Positions 1-7,467 are shown, numbered from the stretch's first letter. The stretch: 12,957 nt of DNA from CAWVWF01 sp963933885 (GCA_963933885.1 CAWVWF010000101.1:1-12957); one strand, 5' to 3'. Program-made: numbers and translations. The notes: generated by a model from the letters alone, not told the origin.

Positions 1-1342
1 TGATTTGGTTAATGAAGTTAGCATATCCATGAATACTTGGTAATAAGTTGGCTTTTCCACGCCAAGTTTTACCAGCTAAACCAGTTTGTTCAATTTGATA
101 TAACAACGCTCTAAACCTTCTTAATTCACGCCTATCAATATTCGTTTTATCATTAACAACAACACCTGTTACCTCTTGTTTCCCACCTCTTTTCATGATG
201 CGGAGTTTCTTAGGGTGAAGCTTGAAGTTTTCTTCTTTGATAACCTTTTTAGAATATTTTAAAACGGCTTGAATATGTTTTAATTCATCTTTACCAGCAG
301 AGAAAGTCATATCATCCACATACCTAGAATAGGTGAAATTGTATTTAGTTGCAATTCCGTTTAATCGCTTATCCAATTTTCTGCAAATGATGTTGGCGAT
401 AGCAGGTGAACATGGTGAACCTTGTGGTAAAAAACGTTCTCCTTTTTGAGCGTAATAAGTTTCATCAGCTAGCTTTACATCAACCACTTCTGGTTCTGTA
501 CAAATCAATGCTAAAATCGTAGAAACTTGTCCGGAATACCCCAAGGATTTAAAAGCTCCCAATACTCTTTGGTAGCTAATACTTGGGAAGAAATTCTGCA
601 TATCTTGATTGATAACTACAGCTTTTCCGACATGCATTTCTGCATTGGTTTTAATGCTTTTCGCGATCACACAACCATGTGCTTTATCGTGAAGTGTAAC
701 AGCATTTAATATGTTTTCTAAGATCCACGTTTGTGCAGTTTTCAACCTTGGTGATGGTGCCGAAATTAATCGAAATCCACCAGACTTTTTTGGTAGTTGA
801 AATCTGTGGTAATGTGTGATTTTAGAGTTTTTTCTTACATAGGATAAGAACCTTAATTCGCCAACACTAACGTCCATTGCAATGGATAATTGAAGTGCTT
901 CGTTAATTACAGGTAATCCATTTTCTTGAAGACGATCTTTATTAGATTGTTTCTGTGCAAGTAGTGAAGAATATCCTTCTCCTAAATAGGTGATTTCTTT
1001 GGCTTTAAACTCTACCTTTTTCGCTTCGCGATCTAGTTTTGCTTGTGCCTTTCTTTCTTTGGTTTCTTTTTGATTGATCCTAGATTGGATCATTCTTTCT
1101 TTATGAATACTTTTAAGCAGTTCTTCAGGGTCGTCTAGTACCCTTTTTTCTGCCAACAACTTTGTTAATTCTTTAGATAGCTTTCCCTCTTTGGTGAGGT
1201 ATTCTTTTACTTTGTGAAAGTCGGGTTTATCCGCATCCCAAAATCCAAGACGCACCATTTCTGAAATGATATAAGCATCTTTAGAACCTGTTTCAGAGAT
1301 CTTATCTCGAATCGCTTGTCTGTTGTTTTCAGTAGTACTCAT
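1..1342 (-). CDS. Retron reverse transcriptase (3' end outside window)
   Basis: RNA-directed DNA polymerase expected to reverse-transcribe the adjacent msr-msd RNA into msDNA. I translated 447 residues from ATG 1342-1340; the frame stays open to the window edge, so the C-terminus is missing. Visible RT motifs: catalytic Asp247 in VINQD followed by FFPSI (251-255), LPQGSPCSP (305-313) and the active-site YVDD (341-344). Retron-specific marks are NAEMH (233-237, matching NAxxH) and VTG (391-393). The RT fold seems to begin near residue 148, so about 140 residues precede it, including RLGFW (31-35) and a Lys/Glu/Arg-rich, probably helical stretch (about 80-117). Small retron RTs such as Ec86 lack such an extension; some myxobacterial retron RTs have one. 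The start lies 10 nt beyond the a2 repeat of the ncRNA, with no Shine-Dalgarno site. Group II intron RT is unlikely: no maturase region is visible and the retron motifs and RNA fit. Confidence 0.95.
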   Translation of the reverse strand, partial: MSTTENNRQAIRDKISETGSKDAYIISEMVRLGFWDADKPDFHKVKEYLTKEGKLSKELTKLLAEKRVLDDPEELLKSIHKERMIQSRINQKETKERKAQAKLDREAKKVEFKAKEITYLGEGYSSLLAQKQSNKDRLQENGLPVINEALQLSIAMDVSVGELRFLSYVRKNSKITHYHRFQLPKKSGGFRLISAPSPRLKTAQTWILENILNAVTLHDKAHGCVIAKSIKTNAEMHVGKAVVINQDMQNFFPSISYQRVLGAFKSLGYSGQVSTILALICTEPEVVDVKLADETYYAQKGERFLPQGSPCSPAIANIICRKLDKRLNGIATKYNFTYSRYVDDMTFSAGKDELKHIQAVLKYSKKVIKEENFKLHPKKLRIMKRGGKQEVTGVVVNDKTNIDRRELRRFRALLYQIEQTGLAGKTWRGKANLLPSIHGYANFINQI

Positions 1343-1352
1343 TGGTAAAAAA

Positions 1353-1364
1353 GTAGTCCAGCGC
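1353..1364 (-). repeat. Retron a2 repeat
   Basis: Read on the minus strand this is GCGCTGGACTAC, complementary to a1. It defines the 3' end of the structured RNA, and the RT start codon follows after 10 nt. In known retrons the a1/a2 duplex places the branching guanosine next to the template for priming. Confidence 0.88.
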
Positions 1365-1407
1365 CAATTCTCTTCGAACTTTCTAAGTACTAAGGCGAAC
1401 AACTCCA

Positions 1408-1479
1408 GTGAAATACACTACCTGTGCTATTTCAAACCGAAGGTTTCACACCGGAAATAGCACAGGTAGTGTATTTCAC
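1408..1479 (-). repeat. Long perfect inverted repeat: msd stem
   Basis: Arms at 1408-1433 and 1454-1479 are exact reverse complements over 26 bases, separated by 20 nt. The spacer contains a further small hairpin AAACC-TTC-GGTTT in the RNA sense. This would be the hairpin of the single-stranded DNA product. There is no T-run after it, so it does not look like a terminator. Confidence 0.95.
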
Positions 1480-1558
1480 GATGTTAAGTTCGTCTTGGTG
1501 ACGCGTGTGTGGTCTGTATACAAGATTGGCGATACACCAATCAAAATGCAAGCTTTTT

Positions 1559-1571
1559 GCGCTGGACCTAC
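1559..1571 (-). repeat. Retron a1 repeat
   Basis: Read on the minus strand this is GTAGGTCCAGCGC. It pairs with a2 GCGCTGGACTAC over 12 base pairs with a single bulged G. It marks the 5' end of the retron RNA, and begins 12 nt after the stop codon of the SWIM gene. Confidence 0.88.
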
Positions 1572-1583
1572 TATATTTTAAAG

Positions 1584-3212
1584 TTAATAATTTTGTTTCT
1601 TTTTTCTAAGCATTCTTAGTGCTATTATGTGTTCACATGGACCTTTTTTCAAACCATTTTGAAAGAAGTATGAACATCCACAATTTCCGTCTATCACTTT
1701 ATCATCCCAATCAATTTTAACAAAGGCTTTTCCGGCTCCTTTGAACCTTGCTCCAATGGCAATATGATCGGCATAATTCTCTTCAGTATATGCTTCAAAG
1801 TCTCCTTTTAAAGCGAGTTGAACACCGTTTCTTTCTGTATCACCAGAGTAACGAAGTGTTTCAATATCAATCCCATCACTCTTCAGTTCTCGGATTCTGT
1901 AAACTGCGTTTTCTATATCGTAAATTACTTTTCCAGCTTGTGTGAAAATGGATAATGAGCGTTCTATAATTTGTTGTGACAATCCTAGTTTGGTAACCAA
2001 TGTTGGTACATCAGAAAACCATGTTTCCTTTAAAGTGATATACACTTTTTGAAGGGTCATTGCATCAACTTCATCACGTGGTGCCATCAGGTCTAACTGA
2101 CTTGCTTGCGACCAATCGTTGGCTGTCCATCCAGAGAGTCCTAAAGTGAAAGACATTTCCCCTAAGTTTGCCACAAAAAACGATGGCATTCCACTACCTA
2201 GTAATTGTACTTTAATGCTTTTGGTGATTGGGAGTAATCTTTCCAACATCATCAATCTTCGTCTACCCCAAATTCTAATTTCTTCAGAAGTATTCCCTTT
2301 GTAAATGGTGCTACAAACAACCTTGAAATCCCAAGGTTCGAAAACAGCAACAATTGGCTTTCCTGGTTCCAATTGGAAACGGATGGATCTCGGTCCTTTA
2401 TCTTCTTTATTCCTTTTTAAGATCAGTAAGAAATTCGCCATATCGATAGGGGACAGGTCGAAACTTACATTCTTTAAAGTCATTGCCGTACTTACTTGCA
2501 AAAACCCACGAACCCAACTATCAGGCAAGTCGATTTTCTCTTCACGGTATTCATCACCACCCGTAGAAACATCAAACCCTTTCGGGTCAATTTTAAATGT
2601 GGTGCTTTTGTAAGTTCTTATTTTTTGAAACTCAGTGTATAATGCCTGAGAGTAATCGATGTTTGTAGTTCCACATTTGAACTCATCAATATTATTGAAA
2701 ACATTATAGCTACAAGCTAGTTTTCCATAAGCAGATTCATCCTGACTAAAACATTCGAAAAATACTTGATCAGGGTGAACTGTAATTACAGGATCTAAAA
2801 CCCACCAAGCATCAGGATCTTTCTTATATAAATAATCAAAATACTTTCTTTGTGCCGTCATGTATGGCTGCATGATTTGAGATCTTTCACCTCTTAATCC
2901 AGAAAGTTCTGATTGTATTGTTTTTATCTTTTGCTCTAAATCACCTTTCCCTTCCATGGCTTCGGCCAACCAAATTTCTTCCTGACTTTTAAGCCAGGCT
3001 TTATAATCGGTTTTATCTCCAGCTTGAAAGTTTAAGTTAGAAACAACAACATCGTGCAAAGCGGATATCGCTTCTCTGAACGGAATCTTGTCGTGTAATT
3101 CACCTACGAAAAATGTAGGATCTCTATGTAAATCCGGTGCGAAATTCACACCAGTTTCAGTAGCAGAGTTACTTACTTTACTCGTGCCAGAATATTTATA
3201 ATTAAACTGCAT
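1584..3212 (-). CDS. Winged-helix/SWIM zinc-finger protein, retron accessory (WHSWIM)
   Basis: Probable nucleic-acid- or protein-binding partner of the retron; its precise role is unknown. Starting at ATG 3212 it has 542 residues. The C-terminus carries a SWIM zinc-finger signature CxC-x12-CxH (Cys511, Cys513, Cys526, His528). Before it, about 383-443, is a segment resembling a winged helix (TLQKVYITLK...LGLSQQIIERSL...AGKVIYDIENAVYRIREL). The N-terminal region contains FVGELHDKIPFREAISALHDVVVS, a pattern I associate with YehQ-like SWIM proteins. The frame can be extended 14 codons upstream to 3254, but that would overlap the WGR gene by 53 nt. The 3212 start gives an 11-nt overlap (ATG inside the final codons of the WGR gene), typical of translational coupling. 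Together with the WGR/HEAT gene upstream and the RT downstream it matches the WHSWIM component that I recall for type XIII retrons. Confidence 0.85.
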   Translation of the reverse strand: MQFNYKYSGTSKVSNSATETGVNFAPDLHRDPTFFVGELHDKIPFREAISALHDVVVSNLNFQAGDKTDYKAWLKSQEEIWLAEAMEGKGDLEQKIKTIQSELSGLRGERSQIMQPYMTAQRKYFDYLYKKDPDAWWVLDPVITVHPDQVFFECFSQDESAYGKLACSYNVFNNIDEFKCGTTNIDYSQALYTEFQKIRTYKSTTFKIDPKGFDVSTGGDEYREEKIDLPDSWVRGFLQVSTAMTLKNVSFDLSPIDMANFLLILKRNKEDKGPRSIRFQLEPGKPIVAVFEPWDFKVVCSTIYKGNTSEEIRIWGRRRLMMLERLLPITKSIKVQLLGSGMPSFFVANLGEMSFTLGLSGWTANDWSQASQLDLMAPRDEVDAMTLQKVYITLKETWFSDVPTLVTKLGLSQQIIERSLSIFTQAGKVIYDIENAVYRIRELKSDGIDIETLRYSGDTERNGVQLALKGDFEAYTEENYADHIAIGARFKGAGKAFVKIDWDDKVIDGNCGCSYFFQNGLKKGPCEHIIALRMLRKKKQNY

Positions 3213-6200
3213 GAGTGTAAATTTTAGTTGGTATAATTTCGAACGGTAATTCAACCGTAGGATGATTGTCTTTTATCTCTAACAATAAACTCATGTATGC
3301 AGATAAATCTGATTTTGTATTTGAAGCCATTAAATCTTTAACGATTTCCAAAGTAAACTGAGCAACTTCAAGCGACTGATCGGCTTCTTGTTTTAAGAAG
3401 GCCAATACACGTTTTTTAGCAACGCCATTTTTGTTTACACTCAATAGAACCGTTAAGAAGAAAGGCTTTAGCTTTTGAACGATTTCAAAATTACCAGCAG
3501 CAAAACTCCCTAGATAGTTTGTCGTAAATAGCTTCATTTCATCCGTTGGATGTTCACTTAATTGAAGTAGTAATTGTAATCCGAAATCAGACTTAAATAC
3601 TTTCGTAATTAACTTTCTTCCAAATGCTTGAACATCATGTAGAGGAGAATCACAAACGACCATTAGTAATTCGATACCCCAATTTTCAACATTAATATTG
3701 TCCATGAAATAGTTGAACGCCCAACTTCTAGTCGTATCCCAATTGGATTCTAGAACACCTAAAAATGCCTCCAATTCAGCATTAACTTTCAGCTTAGAAT
3801 CTTCTAAGAATTGATGTACCTCTTTTCTGATGGATAATGTATCAACACTTGCTAACATCACGATCTCTTCATTAGAAAGCAATGCGACTTGATGATTATC
3901 ATTAAATAATTTTGATCCTAAATGTTGCGCCATTTCATAAGGCGAGAAGAGTAATTCGAATACAGAACCCTTATCGATTGTAAGTAATTCGGTAGACATG
4001 TTTTCGTTCAGCCAATTCTTTATCGCTTCGTGAATTCCTTCGCCAGTTTCTTTAACCGTAATAGCAAGGATCAATTTTTTAAAGAGTTGCGCTTTAAAAG
4101 TAGGATCGCTGTTTACCAGTTTTAATAAAACAGGAGAAGTAGCATTTCTAACCCCTTCAATTTCTGAGAAACTTAGGGATATGATTAGATCTTTTTTATC
4201 TGCGAAGAACGATTCAGGGAAGTCAATCAATAAACCAATAGCAGCAGTTTGAACAACTAGTTTTGGTGAAGCCACCATATCTAAGATGAACGAACCAGCT
4301 AATTCATGCGATGGCATTGCGTTGATCTGAATAAACTTTAAACCAAGCATTACTTGACTGTCGATTTCAGATTTAACAAACAATTCGATTTCGCTGATCT
4401 TCAATTCAGCGAAAAGTTCACCTATGTTTTGAACTTCCAATCCGCTAACAACTAGGTTTAAAAACTCTAAACTGTATGCATCTGGATTCGTTAAAAAGCT
4501 ATTGAAATCTACTAGACTCATTTTTGCAAACTGAGCAGTAGATAATTTAACTTCCTTGATTTTAGTGATGAAAGTATTTAATAGGAATGTGTTTCCTGAT
4601 TGTAATGCTTTTATGAAATATTGATTGTCTTTTTCAAAAGCAATCTTCACTTGATCAAAAGCGGTTAAACCTATTTGTTCCCCTTCGCTATTCTTAGAAC
4701 TTAACAAGGCAAACACCAATTCCTCAGTCACTTTACCTGCTTCTATTAATGCTTTGGCGATAGCAACTCCAATTGCTGAAGTGTCTTTATGATCGTGCTT
4801 TAATATTTCGATTAATTGCGCTGTAGAAACTGCTTCCTTAAAACTTGGGTTTGCGTTGTAAACACGAACTGCAAAGTTGGAAACCATTTCACTTTTAGAA
4901 CCAATTAAAATTTCAATAATTTCTTTTGGAGCTTCATTCCATATGTAAGGGAAAGCTTCCTCTCTTCCGTGATCTGAAAATTCAGCCTTAGGATTAGCAT
5001 CTTTTAAATACCAACTTCCACTACCAGTGAAATTGTATTTAGATGAATTACCATAGATGATATACATCAATACACCATACTGAGAATATGCAGGAAAAAA
5101 CTTCACTCCTTTATCCACATACGACCATGTATTATAGTCGTATTCGTAATCCATTTCTTTCCTCAAGCTTACATTATCCTTCGCTTCATTAGCCGACATT
5201 AAGTACGCCTTTGCTTGCTCAACATAGCTTTGAGTAGAATAGCCTACTAATCTTTTAATATATTTTGTTGCTCTTCTTTCGAAGTATGCTTTTGTTTTAT
5301 TTGAGAACGCCAATCTAGAATTGTGCTTCTTAGATTCAGCATCTTCTTTAACTGTTTCTCCATCTAGCCAAACACCGTAATAGCTTGCTCTGTAGTATGC
5401 ACTGCTGTAATAAATACGTTTGGATAATGTTGTGATCATTTCTGAATCCAACAACAATTCAGCTGATTTATAGATGTATCGAATCCCCTTGAAATATCCA
5501 GGTTTGAATTCGATAGATTTTACATAATTTAATATGATAGGGCGAATCCAAGTTTTGTATATCGAAACCAGATATAATTCACTCATGATATACGACCAAT
5601 CACCGCTAGCTGTGTTTGAGTATTGTTGTACCAAATCACGAAGCGCAATGTCGTTGTTTTCAGAAACTGCACTTACCAATTCACTTGGCCAAGTTCTTAG
5701 TACAATACCTAAAGTCATTTGCTTTTGTGATTCACTACCATGTTTTAACACATGACCTAACCCTAATCTAAACGCTTTGTCTTTAACAGTCCAGCTACTT
5801 AGTTTAGAAATTAATGGATCAACAGATTTTTCAGATTGAATTCTTCCAAGCGACCAAACGGCAGCGTAAACTTCCATCGGATCTTTTTGGTTTAAGAACC
5901 CAATTAATAAATCTTCAGCTTGTTTTATGTTTAATTCCCCTGCTCTCCAAATGGCTCTTGATAAGGACCATTTTCCTTTAGGGTTATTGTCTCCTTTCTT
6001 TAAATATGCAAGAACAGCATTAGATCTTTCATCCGTACTTCCAGTTTCAGGTATTGGATCAGATATTTCTTCAACCACTGTACCTTCTTCTAAATATCCT
6101 TTCTTTGTTTTGCTCAAAACAAGTGCATCAAATATTTTTAAAGCTTCATCATATACAACAGGGAATACAGTTTTGGTACCCTCTCTCAAGGTATTACCTC

Positions 6201-6321
6201 TTCTTCCGTAGGCAAAATTCACAACGAATTGTTCTGCATCTAATTCGCATAAATCAACTTCGTAAACCTTATCTGATTTGCCTTCTTTAAAAAATAAACG
6301 AGCAGTTTTTATCTGTTTCAA
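3202..6321 (-). CDS. WGR-domain HEAT/ARM-repeat protein, retron accessory
   Basis: Large soluble protein of 1039 residues, no signal peptide. Residues 1-80 form a WGR domain (FFKEGKSDKVYEVDL, then the signature variant YGRRG at 38-42). WGR domains occur in PARPs and in the E. coli YehI/MolR family, where nucleic-acid contact is the known or suspected role. Residues about 100-200 look like HEAT repeats (VYAAVWSLGRIQSEKSVDPL). A tyrosine-rich central part (244-430) includes YFERRATKYIKRL (346-358). From about 455 to 1030 the sequence is a series of amphipathic helices suggesting an ARM/HEAT solenoid. The start is TTG at 6321: no ATG lies upstream in frame before a stop codon, the next internal Met falls after the WGR domain, and the WGR motif begins a few residues after this TTG. 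It is the first gene of the retron module and its 3' end overlaps the SWIM gene. Inferred role: sensor or effector scaffold. Confidence 0.85.
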   Translation of the reverse strand: MKQIKTARLFFKEGKSDKVYEVDLCELDAEQFVVNFAYGRRGNTLREGTKTVFPVVYDEALKIFDALVLSKTKKGYLEEGTVVEEISDPIPETGSTDERSNAVLAYLKKGDNNPKGKWSLSRAIWRAGELNIKQAEDLLIGFLNQKDPMEVYAAVWSLGRIQSEKSVDPLISKLSSWTVKDKAFRLGLGHVLKHGSESQKQMTLGIVLRTWPSELVSAVSENNDIALRDLVQQYSNTASGDWSYIMSELYLVSIYKTWIRPIILNYVKSIEFKPGYFKGIRYIYKSAELLLDSEMITTLSKRIYYSSAYYRASYYGVWLDGETVKEDAESKKHNSRLAFSNKTKAYFERRATKYIKRLVGYSTQSYVEQAKAYLMSANEAKDNVSLRKEMDYEYDYNTWSYVDKGVKFFPAYSQYGVLMYIIYGNSSKYNFTGSGSWYLKDANPKAEFSDHGREEAFPYIWNEAPKEIIEILIGSKSEMVSNFAVRVYNANPSFKEAVSTAQLIEILKHDHKDTSAIGVAIAKALIEAGKVTEELVFALLSSKNSEGEQIGLTAFDQVKIAFEKDNQYFIKALQSGNTFLLNTFITKIKEVKLSTAQFAKMSLVDFNSFLTNPDAYSLEFLNLVVSGLEVQNIGELFAELKISEIELFVKSEIDSQVMLGLKFIQINAMPSHELAGSFILDMVASPKLVVQTAAIGLLIDFPESFFADKKDLIISLSFSEIEGVRNATSPVLLKLVNSDPTFKAQLFKKLILAITVKETGEGIHEAIKNWLNENMSTELLTIDKGSVFELLFSPYEMAQHLGSKLFNDNHQVALLSNEEIVMLASVDTLSIRKEVHQFLEDSKLKVNAELEAFLGVLESNWDTTRSWAFNYFMDNINVENWGIELLMVVCDSPLHDVQAFGRKLITKVFKSDFGLQLLLQLSEHPTDEMKLFTTNYLGSFAAGNFEIVQKLKPFFLTVLLSVNKNGVAKKRVLAFLKQEADQSLEVAQFTLEIVKDLMASNTKSDLSAYMSLLLEIKDNHPTVELPFEIIPTKIYTHAV

Positions 6322-6339
6322 TGGAAAAAGTTTTCTCTG

Positions 6340-6364
6340 ATTAAGCTTTTAAAATTAGCTTAAT
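6340..6364 (-). promoter_or_regulatory. 8-bp inverted repeat over a weak promoter, ahead of the retron operon
   Basis: ATTAAGCT (6340-6347) and AGCTTAAT (6357-6364) are perfect inverted repeats with a 9-nt AT spacer, centred about 31 nt upstream of the TTG start of the WGR gene. Between and over the arms on the minus strand lies TAATTTTA (6357-6350), matching the Bacteroidota -7 element TAnnTTTG at 7 of 8 positions, with a TTG 23 nt further upstream (6383-6381). The layout would suit an operator overlapping the promoter, but the region is very AT-rich and chance is possible. Otherwise the 6322-6441 gap shows nothing else recognisable. Confidence 0.3.
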
Positions 6365-6441
6365 AAACCTTGAAAACGATCAATAAAGGAGGTAAGTTTT
6401 CAACAGGAATCACAATTTTTTTAACAGTATTTTGCACATCA

Positions 6442-6478
6442 AAAAGCCCCATGAATTTTTTCAAAACATGGGGCTTTT
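6442..6478 (-). terminator. Rho-independent terminator of the 6497-7396 gene
   Basis: AAAAGCCCCATG (6442-6453) and CATGGGGCTTTT (6467-6478) form a perfect 12-bp inverted repeat with a 13-nt loop. It lies about 19 nt after the stop codon of the upstream minus-strand gene and ends in a T-run on the minus strand. It would separate transcription of that gene from the retron operon that begins about 120 nt further on. Confidence 0.88.
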
Positions 6479-6496
6479 ATCTATGTAAAAAACAAA

Positions 6497-7396
6497 CTAA
6501 TTTTTACTGTCTCCCAAAGAGCCTAATACTTTGTTAGGATAAAGTTCTTTAGCATCGAATGTATCAAACTCAAATTTATCGATGTTGATTTGGTGTAAAT
6601 ACCCTTCGTTATCTTCTTTCATTTTGTTCATGAATGCAGATTGTTGAAAAGGAACCAAAGCACCGTCTATTCTTGTATAGTTTTTAAAAGACATTGAACC
6701 GTAGAAAAAACTTGCTCCTGGCATTTTCAAGTAGTTATCTCTTATCGTATAGATTACATAGTCTAAACGATGTGTTTTTTTATTGATGTATAAAACATAC
6801 TGATCATTTTTCTTAGTTGCTTCTAAAGTTTCCCAAGTTGCAAAAACCAAGTCATATTCAGTTTCATTGAAAGTTTCTTCTCCTGCATATCTAATGATTG
6901 GTGCATTGCTTAAACGACCTACCATTTCATTGAAATATTGGAAAGCAGCTAAGCCAAATTTATGTCTTCTGTTTAATTCTACATCAAAGTTTGGCAGACT
7001 ATCTTTCTCCTCTTCGTAATATTTCCAAGCTTGTAATCCAGCTTTATTACCTGCTTCTTTTCCATCTAGAAATTCAATTTTAGAATCGAAAGTTCCAATA
7101 ACAGATTTAAGTTTTACTTTGATTACAGCATCTGGCCAAAGCTTTCCCATTTTCCCCATCATTCCAACCCATGAATCCACACCTGTATAAGAATATACTT
7201 TATGAGATTGCATAGCGTCAATACCGTGTTCATTCCAAGCTTGTTTTAAGATTAATTTTCCTTTCTTTTCCATCTCCAATCCATTCGCATCGTTCTTTAG
7301 AGATTTTGGTAATAGATCTACTTTGTAAGAACTAAATGTGATTGTTGCTACAATTCCAAAAAGTACTAAACCGATTAATTTTTTCTTGTTTTTCAT
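6497..7396 (-). CDS. Secreted or membrane-anchored protein of unknown function
   Basis: 299 residues. A positively charged N-terminus (MKNKKK) followed by a hydrophobic stretch (7-22) indicates a signal peptide or signal anchor, so the protein probably acts in the periplasm or at a membrane. There is no lipobox Cys. The body contains many short charged beta-like segments (YDLVFATWETLEATKKNDQY, VLYINKKTHRLDYVIYTIRD) that resemble LolA/LppX-like lipoprotein-carrier folds common in Bacteroidota hypothetical proteins of this size, but I cannot name the family with certainty. Start is the ATG at 7396-7394. A putative -7 promoter element precedes it and a strong terminator follows, so it may be transcribed alone. 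It follows an AraC-family gene 71 nt upstream, which could be its regulator; nothing in the sequence proves that. Confidence 0.8.
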   Translation of the reverse strand: MKNKKKLIGLVLFGIVATITFSSYKVDLLPKSLKNDANGLEMEKKGKLILKQAWNEHGIDAMQSHKVYSYTGVDSWVGMMGKMGKLWPDAVIKVKLKSVIGTFDSKIEFLDGKEAGNKAGLQAWKYYEEEKDSLPNFDVELNRRHKFGLAAFQYFNEMVGRLSNAPIIRYAGEETFNETEYDLVFATWETLEATKKNDQYVLYINKKTHRLDYVIYTIRDNYLKMPGASFFYGSMSFKNYTRIDGALVPFQQSAFMNKMKEDNEGYLHQINIDKFEFDTFDAKELYPNKVLGSLGDSKN

Positions 7397-7418
7397 CTTC
7401 TGTTTGTTTTTGATAAAT

Positions 7419-7426
7419 CAAAGTTA
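7419..7426 (-). promoter_or_regulatory. Putative Bacteroidota -7 promoter element
   Basis: The minus strand reads TAACTTTG, an exact match to TAnnTTTG, about 22 nt ahead of the ATG at 7396. No good -33 TTTG lies at the usual spacing; the nearest TTTG is about 35 nt upstream. The call therefore rests on the -7 match and its position alone. Confidence 0.4.
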
Positions 7427-7467
7427 TGCAGAAGGGAGAGGAAGGAGTTTGCAGAAAAAGTCAAATA

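Larger units (their letters stand above)
1353..1571 (-). ncRNA. Retron msr-msd non-coding RNA
   Basis: Template and primer RNA for the reverse transcriptase, about 219 nt, lying between the SWIM gene and the RT gene. Its ends pair: a1 (1559-1571) with a2 (1353-1364). Following a1 in the RNA is AAAAAGC, with a candidate branching guanosine at 1553. Two short msr hairpins follow: an 8-bp stem with a 3-nt loop at 1524-1542 (GATTGGTG/CGCCAATC, one G-U pair) and a 4-bp stem with a 5-nt loop at 1491-1503. The msd part is dominated by a 26-bp perfect stem (1408-1479), extended at its base by CGAAC/GTTCG and AAC/GTT pairs (1396-1403 with 1483-1492). That extension shares two bases with the second msr hairpin, so the two are alternatives. 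The exact RNA ends, msr/msd border and branch point are inferred from the fold only. Confidence 0.9.

Noticed and set aside
527..709. 60-codon plus-strand frame
   Set aside because: It is antisense to the conserved RT palm region (NAxxH to FFPSI), whose minus-strand reading explains the sequence.
1..1342. Group II intron reverse transcriptase/maturase
   Set aside because: No maturase or endonuclease region or intron RNA domain is visible within the window, while NAxxH, VTG and the adjacent msr-msd RNA are retron features. The missing C-terminus leaves a small reservation.
1408..1479. Long perfect hairpin as a transcription terminator after the SWIM gene
   Set aside because: It has no T-run on either strand and lies inside a region bounded by paired a1/a2 repeats next to a retron RT, so the msd explanation fits far better.
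1748..2613. Plus-strand open frames opposite the SWIM gene
   Set aside because: They have no recognisable domains and lie entirely inside a minus-strand gene with clear motifs; they are shadows.
5534..6290. Plus-strand open frames opposite the WGR gene
   Set aside because: Antisense to a well-supported WGR/HEAT coding region, with low-complexity content and no own start signals.
6385..6393. AAAGGAGGT on the plus strand, a perfect Shine-Dalgarno-like string
   Set aside because: No plus-strand reading frame follows it, and genes here do not use Shine-Dalgarno sites.
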